Positions 9,999 through 19,810 are shown, counted from the first letter of the stretch. The stretch: DNA of 64,000 bases from Aquitalea sp. LB_tupeE (GCF_013391415.1 NZ_JACAXB010000006.1:1-64000), one strand, 5' to 3'. Translations and numbers: made by a program. Notes: a model not told the origin generated them from the sequence alone.

Positions 9999-10250
9999 AT
10001 GAGCGCCGACTTCAACCCGAACGACCCATTCGCCATGTTCCGCCAGTTCTGGCAAACTGCCACTCCTGCCAGCGCCCAGCCCTTTCTCCCACCAATGAGC
10101 GAGGAAGAAATCGACCGCAAACTGGCAGAGCTGCGGGTAGTGGAAGGCTGGCTGACCATGAATCTGGGCATGCTGTCCATGCAAATGAAAACGCTGGAAA
10201 TGCAGCGGGCAGCGCTGTCTGCCCTCAAACCACGCGAAGAAAAAAAGTAA
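9999..10250 (+). CDS. phaM: PhaM-like polyhydroxyalkanoate granule protein
   Basis: Small 83-residue protein resembling betaproteobacterial PhaM, which binds PHA granules and DNA and activates PHA synthase. It shows the FxxFWQ N-terminal segment (DPFAMFRQFW) and the diagnostic helix with MSEEEIDRKLAEL, VEGWLTMNLGMLSMQ and LEMQRAALSAL, close in pattern to Ralstonia PhaM. It is much shorter than the Ralstonia protein because the long Lys/Ala-rich DNA-binding tail is absent; only a short PREEKK end remains. ATG at 9999 follows CCAGGAGAAATGTC. Expressed alone, between two terminators. The family call is good; a role in granule segregation is doubtful without the basic tail. Confidence 0.7.
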   Translation: MSADFNPNDPFAMFRQFWQTATPASAQPFLPPMSEEEIDRKLAELRVVEGWLTMNLGMLSMQMKTLEMQRAALSALKPREEKK

Positions 10251-10351
10251 ACCAGCGCAAAAATAAAAACGTCACAAGAAAGTTAACCGTCACAAACGGT
10301 AACGACCAAGGGACAAGCCGGCCAAAGACGCTGGCACCCGGATAAACAATA

Positions 10352-10366
10352 ATGCACGCCGTGCAT
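10352..10366. repeat. 15-bp palindrome upstream of the VirK/YbjX-like gene
   Basis: ATGCACGCCGTGCAT is a 7+1+7 perfect palindrome 24 bp before the GTG start. It is operator-like or the top of a short leader hairpin. The rest of the 139-bp gap holds a weaker inverted repeat (GTTAACCGT / ACGGTAAC near 10282-10303). Confidence 0.45.
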
Positions 10367-10389
10367 GAACGCTTTTAGAAGAACCCTGT

Positions 10390-11310
10390 GTGAAAACAAT
10401 CGAATCAGCGTCCCGACCTCACCCGGTCCGACTGCTAGGCCAGTTGGCAAGCGGCAATTTTTCCCAGCGCGACTATCTGGATGAACGCAAGAACCGCATC
10501 AAACTGGTCTTGCGCAGTCTGCTGTCACTATCCAGCAGCTACCGCTGGCTGGGTTTTCTCAGTAGCCAGCCCTTGCTGCTGGACTACCTGAAGCTGGCAC
10601 CACGCCTTTCGCAAAAACTGCACCGCCCCTATTTGCACCGCGGGCTGGGCAACGCCGCCAAGGTAGAAATGCTGCAACAGCACTATGGCCAGGTATTGCA
10701 ACTGCCGGCAGCGGTGCGCAGCCAATTGTTGTCGCTGGACAATATCTGCATTGCCAGCGTCAGCGGCAAGGATGAAAGCCACTTCAACTGGGTACTGGGA
10801 CATAACCATTACTTCGACAAGGAAGGCGAACTGTCGCTGCAATTTGTCGATGCCCAGCAAGTGGCGCTAGCCACCCTCACCTTTACCTTGTGCCAGTATC
10901 AGGGGCAGCCGGTGGCCCTGATTGGCGGCTTGCAAGGCCCGCGCAAGGAATTTGGCCATGAGTGCATCCGCACCGCCACCAAGGCCTGTCACGGCCTGTT
11001 TCCCAAACGGCTGGTACTGGAAGCATTGACCGTCATTGCGCGTGAGATGGGTTGCCAGCAAGTGCTGGCCGTATGCAAGGACAGCCATATCTACAGCTCC
11101 TGGCGCTACCGGAAGGAGTTCCAGGCTGATTACGACAGCTTCTGGCTGGATATCGGTGCCGAGAAAATCAATACCGAATACTTCCGCATCCCCTTCCCCA
11201 TCCCACGCAAGCCGATGGAAGAAATTGCCAGCAAGAAGCGCAGCGAATACAACCGCCGCTATGCCTTGCTGGATGAAATGGCAGAAAAAATCAGCCTTGC
11301 ACTGCGCTGA
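10390..11310 (+). CDS. VirK/YbjX (DUF535) family protein
   Basis: 306-residue soluble protein of the VirK/YbjX family. Recognisable features are the central block (SHFNWVLGHNHYFDKEGEL), LIGGLQGPRKEF and the C-terminal SSWRYRKEFQADYDSFW with KKRSEYNRRYALLDE at the end. In enterobacteria these genes are PhoPQ-linked and connected with virulence or antimicrobial peptide tolerance; the biochemical function is unknown. It starts at GTG 10390 (GTG AAA ACA) and ends just before a bidirectional terminator. A palindrome sits 24 bp upstream. No signal peptide. Its own role here cannot be deduced. Confidence 0.8.
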   Translation: MKTIESASRPHPVRLLGQLASGNFSQRDYLDERKNRIKLVLRSLLSLSSSYRWLGFLSSQPLLLDYLKLAPRLSQKLHRPYLHRGLGNAAKVEMLQQHYGQVLQLPAAVRSQLLSLDNICIASVSGKDESHFNWVLGHNHYFDKEGELSLQFVDAQQVALATLTFTLCQYQGQPVALIGGLQGPRKEFGHECIRTATKACHGLFPKRLVLEALTVIAREMGCQQVLAVCKDSHIYSSWRYRKEFQADYDSFWLDIGAEKINTEYFRIPFPIPRKPMEEIASKKRSEYNRRYALLDEMAEKISLALR

Positions 11311-11328
11311 TGACAGTTTGGCAGATAC

Positions 11329-11357
11329 CAAAAAAGCACCGCAAGGTGCTTTTTTTC
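11329..11357. terminator. Bidirectional terminator
   Basis: AAAAAGCACC (11331-11340) pairs with GGTGCTTTTT (11345-11354) around GCAA, with A- and T-tracts on both sides. It lies between the convergent VirK-like and flavin reductase-like genes and can serve both. Confidence 0.9.
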
Positions 11358-11376
11358 TGGGCCTGGTCAGCAACAA

Positions 11377-11991
11377 TCAGGGGCGTGCCAAAGAAAAATC
11401 CGCATGCACCAGGGTGTAGGCATCCCCCGCCAGCTTGCCAATGGGGTGCAGTGCCTGTACATCAATCCGGCCATCCTGATACACCGTATCTGCCACATGT
11501 ACATGGCGGATTTCACCCAGCACCAGCGTGCTGCCACCCGCACCATGGCCAAGGTCGAGACAGCTGTGCAGCACACACTCATAGCGTACCGGCGAACGTG
11601 CCACACCGGGGGCCTTCACCTGCTTGCTGCGCACTTTGGCGAGCCCGGCCAGGTCGAACTCATCCACTTCCGCCGGATAGGCGGCACAGGACTGGTTCAT
11701 TTCCTCCACCAGTTCCTGGCTGACAATATTCACCACGAATTCCCCGGTAGCGCGGATATTGGCCAGGCTGTCCTTGTCGCTGCCATCCGGCTTTTTCAGA
11801 ATGGTGACGGCCAGTACCGGAGGATTGAGACTGGCGACGGTAAAAAAGGAAAACGGTGCCAGGTTGGCCCCCCCCAGCAAATCCTGCGTGCTGAGCCAGG
11901 CAATGGGGCGCGGCAGCACGCTGCCAGTGAGTAATTTGTACAGGCTGGTGCCATCCAGCTCTCTGACATCACAATCCATCTTGCTCACCAT
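11377..11991 (-). CDS. Flavin reductase-like domain protein
   Basis: 204-residue FMN-binding split-barrel protein of the flavin reductase-like family. The motifs RPIAWLSTQD, NLAPFSFFTVASLNPPVLA and ATGEFVVNIVS correspond to the FMN-binding strand and phosphate-binding loop seen in this family. Such proteins either reduce flavin for a monooxygenase or reduce other small molecules; no partner oxygenase gene is adjacent, so substrate is unknown. Start chosen at the ATG of MVSKMDCD (11991), preceded by AGGA at 9 bp; the open frame extends further upstream without homology-like sequence. It is divergent from dnaE over about 170 bp. Confidence 0.8.
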   Translation of the reverse strand: MVSKMDCDVRELDGTSLYKLLTGSVLPRPIAWLSTQDLLGGANLAPFSFFTVASLNPPVLAVTILKKPDGSDKDSLANIRATGEFVVNIVSQELVEEMNQSCAAYPAEVDEFDLAGLAKVRSKQVKAPGVARSPVRYECVLHSCLDLGHGAGGSTLVLGEIRHVHVADTVYQDGRIDVQALHPIGKLAGDAYTLVHADFSLARP

Positions 11992-12162
11992 TTTGCTGAT
12001 TCCTGATGCCACCATTCTAATGCTGCGACGCAGCACAAGAAAAGAAGGAATGACAGGCTGGTGACAGACACCATAAACAATGGTGCAGGCTACCGGTACC
12101 GGCATGCGATTTATCTTGCCGCACGCATGGTGCAGATGCCGCGCTGCCGGTAAAATGCCGCC

Positions 12163-15100
12163 ATGAACGCACCCCGCTTTATCCATCTTCGCCTCCATTC
12201 GGAGTTTTCCATTACCGACGGCATTGTCCGCCTCGACGACGCGGTAAAACGTGCGCAGAAGGACAATATGCCCGCCATGGGCATGTCGGACCTGATGAAT
12301 CTGTTCGGCATGGTCAAGTTTTACAAGTCCTGCCGCAACAAGGGCATCAAGCCCATCGTCTCGGCCGATATCTGGCTGGAAAACGAAGAAGACCGCGATA
12401 AGCCCACCCGCCTGATGCTGACGGTGAAAAACCGTGAGGGTTATCGCCGGCTATGTGAACTGCTGACCCAGGCCTTCACCCACAACCAGTACCGTGGCCG
12501 CGCGGAAATCAAGCGCGCCTGGCTGGAACAGGGCGATAACAGCAATCTGCTGTGCCTGTCCGGAGCGCATCTGGGTGATGTCGGCATGGCACTGGCCATG
12601 GGCCAGCGCGAAGAAGCCATGCGCCGGGCGCAGTATTGGGAAAGCCTGTTCCCAGGCAGCTTCTATCTGGAAGTCCAGCGCGTGGACAATGCACAGGTGG
12701 AAAGCGTGGTGCAGGCTACTTTGTGGCTGGCTGGCGAAACCGGCCTGCCGGTAGTGGCGACCCATCCCATCCAGTTCATGGACCCGGACGACTTCAAGGC
12801 GCACGAAGCACGGGTGTGCATTGCCGAGGGCTATACGCTGGGCGACAAGCGCCGTCCGCGCAATTTCTCCGAATGCCAGTATTTCCTCTCCACAGAGCAG
12901 ATGCTGGAGCGTTTTGCCGATATTCCGGAGGCGCTGGAAAACACGGTGGAAATTGCCAAACGCTGCAATATTTCGGTGGTGCTGGGCAAGAACTACCTGC
13001 CGCTGTTCCCCACGCCGGAAGGCATGACGCTGGATGACTTTCTGGTGTACGAAGCCAAGCGCGGGCTGGAAGTGCGGCTGGAGCAGCTGTTTCCCGACCC
13101 GGCTGAGCGTGAGGCACGTCGCCCGGAATACGATGCCCGGCTGAAGTTCGAGTGCGATACCATCATCCAGATGGGTTTCCCCGGTTACTTCCTGATTGTG
13201 GCGGACTTTATCCAGTGGGGTAAGGGCAATGGCTGCCCAGTGGGCCCGGGCCGGGGTTCCGGTGCCGGTTCGCTGGTGGCCTACAGCCTGAGCATTACCG
13301 ACCTCGACCCGCTGCGCTACGCCTTGCTGTTCGAGCGTTTTCTGAACCCGGAACGGGTATCCATGCCCGACTTCGACGTGGACTTCTGCCAGGAAAACCG
13401 CTGGCGCGTGATCGAATACACCCGGCAGAAATACGGCGAAGAAGCCGTCAGCCAGATTGCCACCTTCGGCACCATGTCGTCCAAATCGGTGATTCGCGAC
13501 GTGGGCCGGGTGCTGGACCTGCCCTTCGGCCTGTGCGACCGCCTGTCCAAGCTGATTCCGCTGGAGGCCAACAAGCCCCTTGGCCTGGAAAAGGCCATGG
13601 AAGTGGAACCGCAAATCGGTGAAGTCATTGAATCGGAAGGTGCCAATGAGCTGATCGAACTGGCAATGAAGCTGGAAGACCTCACCCGCGGCATCGGCAT
13701 GCACGCCGGTGGCGTGCTGATTGCCCCAGGCAAGCTGACCGACTTCTGCCCGCTGTACATTGCCAGTGCCGATGGCGCTTCGCCGGTGTCGCAGTTCGAC
13801 AAGGATGACGTGGAGCAGATCGGCCTGGTGAAGTTCGACTTCCTGGGCTTGCGCAACCTCACCATCATCGAACTGGCCCAGCGTTACATCAAGCAGGTCA
13901 GCAATGAGGACGTAGACGTTGCCCATCTGCCGCTGGACGATGCCGACGCCTACAAGATTTTTGCCAGCGCCAACACCACCGGCGTGTTCCAGTTTGAATC
14001 CTCCGGCATGAAAAAAATGCTGGTAGAAGCCAAACCCAGCAAGTTCGAAGAAATTATCGCCTTCGTGGCGCTGTACCGTCCGGGCCCGATGGACCTGATT
14101 CCCGACTTCATCCAGCGTATGCACGGCGCCAAGTTCGAATACCTGCATCCGCTGCTGGAGCCGGTACTGGCCCCCACCTACGGCATCATGGTGTATCAGG
14201 AACAGGTGATGCAGTCCGCCCAGGTGATTGGCGGCTACTCGCTGGGTGGTGCCGACTTGCTGCGCCGCGCCATGGGCAAGAAGAAGGTGGAGGAGATGGT
14301 GGCGCAGCGCGCCATGTTCGTGCAGGGCGCGGCCAAGCAGGACATTCCGGAATCCAAGGCCAACGAAATCTTCGACTACATGGAGAAGTTCGCCGGCTAC
14401 GGTTTCAACAAATCGCACGCCGCCGCCTATGCGCTGGTGGCCTACCACACCGCCTGGCTGAAAGCACACCACTGCGCCGCCTACATGGCGGCCACCATGT
14501 CTACCGAACTGGACAATACCGACCAGCTCAAGGTGTTCTATGACGACGCCACTGATGCCAAGAACGGCCTGCGTTTCTTGCCACCGGACGTCAATCACAG
14601 CTTCTACCGCTTTGTGCCGGTCAGCCGGCAGGAAATCCGCTACGCGCTGGGTGCCATCAAGGGCAGTGGCGAATCGGCCGTAGACCATATCGTCGCGGTG
14701 CGTGAAGCCAGCGGCCCTTACACCAGCCTGTTCGACTTCTGCCAACGTACTGACAAGAAACTGGTCAACAAGCGGGTGATCGAAGCGCTGATCCGCGCCG
14801 GAGCCTTCGACAGCATAGAGCCCAACCGCGCCCTGCTGTTTGCCAATGTCGGCCTGGCGATGGAAGCGGCCGATCAGGCCCATGCCAATGCCAACCAGGG
14901 CGGTCTGTTCGACATGTTTGGCGATGACGTGGCCCCGGCAGTGGAAATGGTGGCCACCCGGCCATGGAATGACGCCGTCAAACTGGCGGAAGAAAAACTG
15001 GCCATCGGCTACTACCTGTCCGGCCACCCGTTCTCGGCCTATGCGCAGGAAGTGCGTGCCTTCATCAAGACCACACTCTCGCGCCTGACCCCGCGCAAAG

Positions 15101-15597
15101 AGCCACAGCTGCTTGCCGGTTTTGTCACCGGCATCCGCGTCAAGATGGGTAATCGCGGCAAGATGGCCTTTGTCGAACTGGACGATGGCAGCAGCAAGCG
15201 CGAAATCGGCCTGTTTGGCGACAGCTACGAAGTCAACCGCAACAAGCTGAAAGAAGACATCGTGCTGGTGGTGCAAGGCAAGGTGAGCGAGGACAGCTTC
15301 TCTGGCGGCCTGCGCATCATGGCTGACCGCATTTATGATCTGGGCGAAGCACGCAGCTGCTTTGCCCGCGGCCTGTCCTTGCAGATGAACGGCAATGCCG
15401 ATATCAACCGCTTGAAAGCCTTGCTCACCCCCTATCGGGACGAGGAAAACGGCGGCCTGGTTCGCATCAGCTACAGCAATGCCCAAGCCCGTGGCGATGT
15501 GGCCCTGTCACAGGGCTGGGCCGTGCGGCTGGATGACAGCCTGCTGCTGGCCTTGCAGGACTGGCTGGGCGACAGTGCGGTGAAGATATTGTGGTAA
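12163..15597 (+). CDS. dnaE: DNA polymerase III alpha subunit
   Basis: Replicative polymerase catalytic subunit, 1144 aa. The N-terminus is a PHP domain (FIHLRLHSEFSITDGI). The polymerase core shows the GPGRGSGAGSLVAY loop, the catalytic aspartates in PDFDVDFCQ, RDVGRVLDLP, GIGMHAGGVLI and YRPGPMDLIPDFI, then VYQEQVMQ and FNKSHAAAYALVAYHTAWLK of the fingers. Helix-hairpin-helix and OB-fold regions follow (YYLSGHP; AGFVTGIRVKMGNRGKMAFVEL split over two strands). Length matches E. coli DnaE (1160). A weak ribosome binding site precedes the ATG (CCGGTAAAATGCCGCC). Monocistronic in appearance. Confidence 0.97.
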   Translation: MNAPRFIHLRLHSEFSITDGIVRLDDAVKRAQKDNMPAMGMSDLMNLFGMVKFYKSCRNKGIKPIVSADIWLENEEDRDKPTRLMLTVKNREGYRRLCELLTQAFTHNQYRGRAEIKRAWLEQGDNSNLLCLSGAHLGDVGMALAMGQREEAMRRAQYWESLFPGSFYLEVQRVDNAQVESVVQATLWLAGETGLPVVATHPIQFMDPDDFKAHEARVCIAEGYTLGDKRRPRNFSECQYFLSTEQMLERFADIPEALENTVEIAKRCNISVVLGKNYLPLFPTPEGMTLDDFLVYEAKRGLEVRLEQLFPDPAEREARRPEYDARLKFECDTIIQMGFPGYFLIVADFIQWGKGNGCPVGPGRGSGAGSLVAYSLSITDLDPLRYALLFERFLNPERVSMPDFDVDFCQENRWRVIEYTRQKYGEEAVSQIATFGTMSSKSVIRDVGRVLDLPFGLCDRLSKLIPLEANKPLGLEKAMEVEPQIGEVIESEGANELIELAMKLEDLTRGIGMHAGGVLIAPGKLTDFCPLYIASADGASPVSQFDKDDVEQIGLVKFDFLGLRNLTIIELAQRYIKQVSNEDVDVAHLPLDDADAYKIFASANTTGVFQFESSGMKKMLVEAKPSKFEEIIAFVALYRPGPMDLIPDFIQRMHGAKFEYLHPLLEPVLAPTYGIMVYQEQVMQSAQVIGGYSLGGADLLRRAMGKKKVEEMVAQRAMFVQGAAKQDIPESKANEIFDYMEKFAGYGFNKSHAAAYALVAYHTAWLKAHHCAAYMAATMSTELDNTDQLKVFYDDATDAKNGLRFLPPDVNHSFYRFVPVSRQEIRYALGAIKGSGESAVDHIVAVREASGPYTSLFDFCQRTDKKLVNKRVIEALIRAGAFDSIEPNRALLFANVGLAMEAADQAHANANQGGLFDMFGDDVAPAVEMVATRPWNDAVKLAEEKLAIGYYLSGHPFSAYAQEVRAFIKTTLSRLTPRKEPQLLAGFVTGIRVKMGNRGKMAFVELDDGSSKREIGLFGDSYEVNRNKLKEDIVLVVQGKVSEDSFSGGLRIMADRIYDLGEARSCFARGLSLQMNGNADINRLKALLTPYRDEENGGLVRISYSNAQARGDVALSQGWAVRLDDSLLLALQDWLGDSAVKILW

Positions 15598-15737
15598 GGC
15601 CAACCTGCATTCCGACATCACGCAGCGGCAGACTGGCAACAATTATTCATCATTAAGCGCCTGCTACCGTTTGGCAGCGGGCAGGCAGCATCGTAAGCTG
15701 TGCTGCTGCCCACAAGGCAGCGTCTCACCATCCACCC

Positions 15738-15772
15738 ATGCCGTGTGCTTGCGCTGTGCCGGCACACGGCAT
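15738..15772 (+). promoter_or_regulatory. Perfect 11-bp leader hairpin before the ABC exporter gene
   Basis: ATGCCGTGTGC (15738-15748) pairs perfectly with GCACACGGCAT (15762-15772), loop 13 nt, ending 25 nt before the ATG at 15797. There is no T-tract, so it is more like a 5'-UTR structure than a terminator; the 200-bp gap after dnaE otherwise holds only a weaker GC-rich hairpin (about 15679-15711). Confidence 0.5.
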
Positions 15773-15796
15773 GTCTGATTGCATCAAAGGGGAAAC

Positions 15797-17581
15797 ATGG
15801 ACTGGAATCAGGAACTGGGCAGCAGCCTGGTGTGGGTAGCCAAAGCCTATGGCATTACCTGCCTGCTGTTTGTCATTGCAGTCTGGAGCCTGACCCGGCT
15901 GACCAGCTGGGGCCGGCAATTCTGGCACCTCAGTGGCGGCTATTTCAGCCTGCGGCGTAGCGCCAAGCCACTGTTGGCCATTGCGCTGATTCTGCTTCTG
16001 ACTCTAGCCGGTGTGCGGCTGGACGTGGTGCTATCCAACTGGAGTAACGGTCTATACAACTCGCTGCAGCAACTGAATGAAAGCCTGTTCTGGAGTTTTG
16101 TCCGCATCTTCTGCATCCTGGCCAGCCTGCATGTGCTGCGCAGCCTGTTCAGTTTTTACGTCAACCAGAGCTTTTCCATCCACTGGCGAGCCTGGCTGAA
16201 CGAACAACTGCTACAAAGGTTGTTGAATCAGCAAGCCTTTTACCGCCTGCAATACCTGCCGCAGCATAGCGACAACCCCGACCAGCGTATCCAGCAGGAT
16301 GTCAGCAGCTTTGTCGACAGCTCGCTCGGCCTGTCAATGGGCGTGGTCAGATCACTGGTTTCCACCCTGGCCTACACGCTGATCCTGTGGAATTTGTCCG
16401 GTCCCTTGCAGTTGCTGGGGGTGGAAATACCACGCGCCATGGTGTTTGCCGTGTTTGTCTACGTGCTGATTGCCACGGTACTGGCGGTGAAGATAGGCCG
16501 CCCCTTGGTGCGCTTGAACTTCCTGAACGAGCAATACAACGCCAACTATCGTTACCTGCTGGTGCGCTTGCTGGAATACGCAGAGAGCATTGCATTCTAT
16601 GCCGGTGAAAAAGTGGAAGGCATGCTGCTGCGCAGCCGCTTTGGCCAGATCATCCACAACAACTGGCGCATCGTGTTCCGGTCGCTGAAATTCCAGGGCT
16701 TCAACCTGATTGTCAGCCAGACCGCGGTAGTGTTTCCGCTCATCGTGCAGGCCCATCGCTTTTTCACCAAGCAGATTACCCTGGGCGACCTGATGCAAAC
16801 CTCACAGGCCTTTGGCACACTGCACGACAATCTGTCCTTCTTCCGTAATGCCTACGACGACTTTGCCGGTTATCGCGCGGTGCTCAACCGTCTGTCCGGC
16901 TATTGCGACTCCATGCGGGAAGCGGCCAGCCTGCCACGTCCGGCCATCAGCCATCAGGGCAAACGGCTGGCACTGCAAGCCTTCAGCCTGCACAGCCCGG
17001 CTGGCGACTGCCTGCTGGACAATGTCTCGTTGGAGATTCCGGCAGGCAGTGCGCTGCTGATTCGCGGTCGTTCCGGCTCCGGCAAAACCACGCTGCTGCG
17101 TAGCCTGGCCGGCTTGTGGCCCTACAGCAAGGGGCAAATCACCCTGCCGGCAAGCGGTGTGATGTTCCTGTCGCAAAAGCCTTACCTGCCGGGCGGTAGC
17201 CTGCGTGATGCGCTGTACTACCCGGCCACACCACCACAAGGCAATAGTGCAGAGCTGGAACAAGCACTTCACACCATCCAGCTGGGCCATCTGCTGGGCA
17301 AGCTGGATGAAGAGCGCGACTGGAGCCACAGCTTGTCGCTGGGCGAACAGCAGCGTCTGGCCTTTGGGCGTTTGTTACTGAACAAACCGGATATTGCGTT
17401 TTTGGATGAGGCCAGTTCAGCGCTGGACGAGGGGCTGGAAGATGCCATGTACCGGCTGTTGCGCGAGCAGTTGCCTGCCACCACGCTGGTGAGCGTCGGC
17501 CATCGCAGCAGCCTGCTGCAATACCATCAGCAGCAATTGCAGATTCTGGGCCAGGGCCGCTGGGAGATACTGACAGCATAA
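15797..17581 (+). CDS. ABC transporter, fused permease and ATPase (YddA/SbmA-BacA type)
   Basis: 594-residue half-transporter with an N-terminal membrane domain (about 10-340) of the ABC_membrane_2/SbmA-BacA type, including the conserved WRAWLNEQLL, PDQRIQQDV and VKIGRPLVRLNFLNE segments, and a C-terminal ATPase (about 385-590): Walker A GRSGSGKTTLLRS, signature LSLGEQQRLAFGR, Walker B IAFLDEASSALDE. Related proteins include E. coli YddA, mycobacterial vitamin B12 transporters and peroxisomal ABCD proteins; substrate cannot be assigned here. ATG at 15797 follows AAAGGGGAAAC. Single-gene unit with a leader hairpin and a terminator at 17604. Confidence 0.88.
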   Translation: MDWNQELGSSLVWVAKAYGITCLLFVIAVWSLTRLTSWGRQFWHLSGGYFSLRRSAKPLLAIALILLLTLAGVRLDVVLSNWSNGLYNSLQQLNESLFWSFVRIFCILASLHVLRSLFSFYVNQSFSIHWRAWLNEQLLQRLLNQQAFYRLQYLPQHSDNPDQRIQQDVSSFVDSSLGLSMGVVRSLVSTLAYTLILWNLSGPLQLLGVEIPRAMVFAVFVYVLIATVLAVKIGRPLVRLNFLNEQYNANYRYLLVRLLEYAESIAFYAGEKVEGMLLRSRFGQIIHNNWRIVFRSLKFQGFNLIVSQTAVVFPLIVQAHRFFTKQITLGDLMQTSQAFGTLHDNLSFFRNAYDDFAGYRAVLNRLSGYCDSMREAASLPRPAISHQGKRLALQAFSLHSPAGDCLLDNVSLEIPAGSALLIRGRSGSGKTTLLRSLAGLWPYSKGQITLPASGVMFLSQKPYLPGGSLRDALYYPATPPQGNSAELEQALHTIQLGHLLGKLDEERDWSHSLSLGEQQRLAFGRLLLNKPDIAFLDEASSALDEGLEDAMYRLLREQLPATTLVSVGHRSSLLQYHQQQLQILGQGRWEILTA

Positions 17582-17603
17582 ATCCACCCGTCTTCAGCTA
17601 CAC

Positions 17604-17637
17604 GACCGCACGGTGCAAGCCGCTGCGGTCTTTTTTT
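17604..17637 (+). terminator. Rho-independent terminator after the ABC exporter
   Basis: GACCGCA (17604-17610) pairs with TGCGGTC (17624-17630), with an inner CGG/CCG pairing, followed by seven Ts. Confidence 0.85.
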
Positions 17638-17832
17638 GCCTGTTTTTCCGGAATTTCTACTGGTATCAAAAGCAGATATTTGGGCTTTTTAAACCATAAC
17701 TACATAATCATAAAAAAATTAAAAACTTTTCTGCAAACGTCATGACGAGCTGCTATAGGTACATTTACGTAGCACGGTTACATATGCCAATGACGAATAA
17801 CAACAAGATCAACACTTGCAAGGAAAACACTC

Positions 17833-19452
17833 ATGACCATCATCCGCCGCCTTATCCTCACCCTTGCCATTGCCCTGCTCGCCCTCTTGCTGGTGGGTGG
17901 CTTTGGTGCTTATCAACAAAAACAGGCCAGCAAGCGCTTTGAAGACACTGTCTCCAATCTGGCTCCCAGCGTGCGTGATCTCAACGGCATGGTGTATGCC
18001 TTTATGGATATTCGCGGCGCGGTAACCAAACATTCTGTCTCCCACACACCAGGTGAAAAGGCAGCGGCAGAAGCGATGTCCGGTGAGGCGGACAAAAAGC
18101 TGGAGGATCTGTTCAATGACTACGAAAAGAACCTGATTTCAGATGATCAGGACCGCCAACTATTGCAGGATGACAGAGTTAAGTTGGCAGCTTACCGTGC
18201 AGAACGCAGCAAATTCTTTGAATTATCTCGAAGTGGCAAACAGGATCTGGCCGACGCCATGTTGCGTGATGGCTCACTGAACACAACCAGCACGGCTTTT
18301 CGCAAAGCCTTGAACGACCACACCGAATACAACCTTAAACTGGCTTTCGATACATTGGAAACCAACAAGGCCGCCTATAACAGCGCCTTGCTGCAAACCG
18401 CTGGCGTGATCGGCGCTGTCTTGCTACTGGTACTGTTCATGGGCTTCACCCTGTTCCGTACCATCAGCCGGGGCCTGTCTTCTATCCAGCAGACCATGCA
18501 ACAGGTCAGCCAGTCGCTGGATTTCACCCAGCGCGCCCCGGTCATCAGCCAGGATGAAATCGGCCATACCGCCACGGCCTTCAATAATCTGCTGGCCGGC
18601 TTGCAGACCAATCTGAAATCCATTCTGGAAGGAGCCCGCTCGGTAGCGGCTGCCTCGGAAGACCTGTCGCAAACTGCCACACAAGTTGCCGCAGCCGCCG
18701 ATGCGCAGTCTTCGTCTTCTGCCAATATGGCCGCAACCATCGAACAAATGACCGTCAGCGTGAATCACGTGGCCACCCGTGCCGAAGAATCGCGCGATCT
18801 GGCACACAGCGCAGGCACGTTGGCACACCAGGGCTCCACCACCATCAGCCAGACCATTCACGACATCCGCGACATTTCCAGTGCAGTGGACAACGCAGCT
18901 GGCAGCATCCGCGAACTGGACACCTACAGCGCCCAGGTAGACACCGTGGTGGGGGTGATCAAGGACATTGCCGACCAGACCAATCTGCTGGCACTCAATG
19001 CCGCCATTGAAGCTGCACGGGCAGGCGAAATGGGACGTGGCTTTGCTGTGGTGGCCGACGAAGTGCGCAAGCTGGCGGAACGCACCAGCAGCTCTACCCA
19101 GGAAATATCTTCCACCATCAATGCCATGCGCGACCGATCGCGCCAGGCCACCGAGCAGATGCATGCCGCCGAAGAACTGGTACGCAACGGCGTAAGCCGT
19201 GCCGACCATGCCGACCACGCCATCAAGCAGATTGGCGATGCCACCGGCAATACCGTGCACATGGTCACCGAGATCTCCGATGCCATCAAGGAACAGGGCA
19301 AGGCCACCAACAATATTGCGGTACAGGTAGAACAGATTGCCCAAATGACGGAAGAAGCCTCATCAGCAGCACAGGAAGCCGCCAGCAGTGCCCGCCATCT
19401 GGACGAACTGGCCCGTCATCAGATCAGTACCTTGCAACTGTACCGCCTATAA
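17833..19452 (+). CDS. Methyl-accepting chemotaxis protein
   Basis: 539-residue chemoreceptor. TM1 about 7-27, a periplasmic four-helix-bundle type sensing region about 28-190, TM2 about 192-214, HAMP about 215-268, then the long cytoplasmic signalling coiled coil. The hairpin tip is canonical ([18 protein letters not shown], then [17 protein letters not shown]), so it can couple to CheA/CheW. There is no C-terminal CheR-docking pentapeptide (ends LQLYRL). The ligand is not predictable. ATG at 17833 follows AAGGAAAACACTC. The 250-bp upstream gap is AT-rich with no recognisable sigma28 promoter by eye. A terminator follows. Confidence 0.93.
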   Translation: MTIIRRLILTLAIALLALLLVGGFGAYQQKQASKRFEDTVSNLAPSVRDLNGMVYAFMDIRGAVTKHSVSHTPGEKAAAEAMSGEADKKLEDLFNDYEKNLISDDQDRQLLQDDRVKLAAYRAERSKFFELSRSGKQDLADAMLRDGSLNTTSTAFRKALNDHTEYNLKLAFDTLETNKAAYNSALLQTAGVIGAVLLLVLFMGFTLFRTISRGLSSIQQTMQQVSQSLDFTQRAPVISQDEIGHTATAFNNLLAGLQTNLKSILEGARSVAAASEDLSQTATQVAAAADAQSSSSANMAATIEQMTVSVNHVATRAEESRDLAHSAGTLAHQGSTTISQTIHDIRDISSAVDNAAGSIRELDTYSAQVDTVVGVIKDIADQTNLLALNAAIEAARAGEMGRGFAVVADEVRKLAERTSSSTQEISSTINAMRDRSRQATEQMHAAEELVRNGVSRADHADHAIKQIGDATGNTVHMVTEISDAIKEQGKATNNIAVQVEQIAQMTEEASSAAQEAASSARHLDELARHQISTLQLYRL

Positions 19453-19473
19453 AACACCTTCCTTGCAGTCGTG

Positions 19474-19505
19474 GCCGCCAATGTTACGCTGGCGGCATTT
19501 TTTTT
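19474..19505 (+). terminator. Rho-independent terminator after the chemoreceptor
   Basis: GCCGCCA (19474-19480) pairs with TGGCGGC (19490-19496), loop of 9, followed by A and a T8 tract. A further GC-rich hairpin (ACCCGCCCGG/CCGGACGGGT, about 19533-19555) lies just downstream. The remaining spacer to 19748 shows nothing recognisable. Confidence 0.85.
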
Positions 19506-19748
19506 GCAGTTGGCCAACAGAACAAAAAAGAAACCCGCCCGGATGCCGGACGGGTGATTCACCGTAAGGGTGAAAGTCTGCCCGAGCCAGTCGCAGCCAG
19601 GGCAGTAAGGTATTTATAGCCCTAACAAGCACGAACAAAAAGCCTGTCACACCGTCGTACAGCTTGCACTGCCAGCGTCGTCGCGCCTTGCCCCAGAAAC
19701 ACGCCCTTGCTGTCAGCGGCACTGAGCGCGGCGGCCTGCCCTCTATAC

Positions 19749-19778
19749 TTGACCAGAAGCTGGCCTGGCCATTAATAT
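19749..19778 (+). promoter_or_regulatory. Promoter of psuK-psuG
   Basis: TTGACC (19749-19754), 18-bp spacer, TAATAT (19773-19778). The following 30 bp before the ATG repeat ACAAA-type AT-rich motifs containing AAACA/TGTTT and AAACATAAGTTT inverted arms, a possible binding site for the HTH domain at the N-terminus of PsuK. Confidence 0.65.
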
Positions 19779-19810
19779 AAACAAATGTTTTACAAACAAA
19801 CATAAGTTTA

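Noticed and set aside
12451-15486. A 1011-codon minus-strand open frame antisense to dnaE
   Set aside because: It is a by-product of high GC third positions in dnaE; composition is His/Gln/Gly-rich without any domain, and dnaE on the plus strand is unambiguous.
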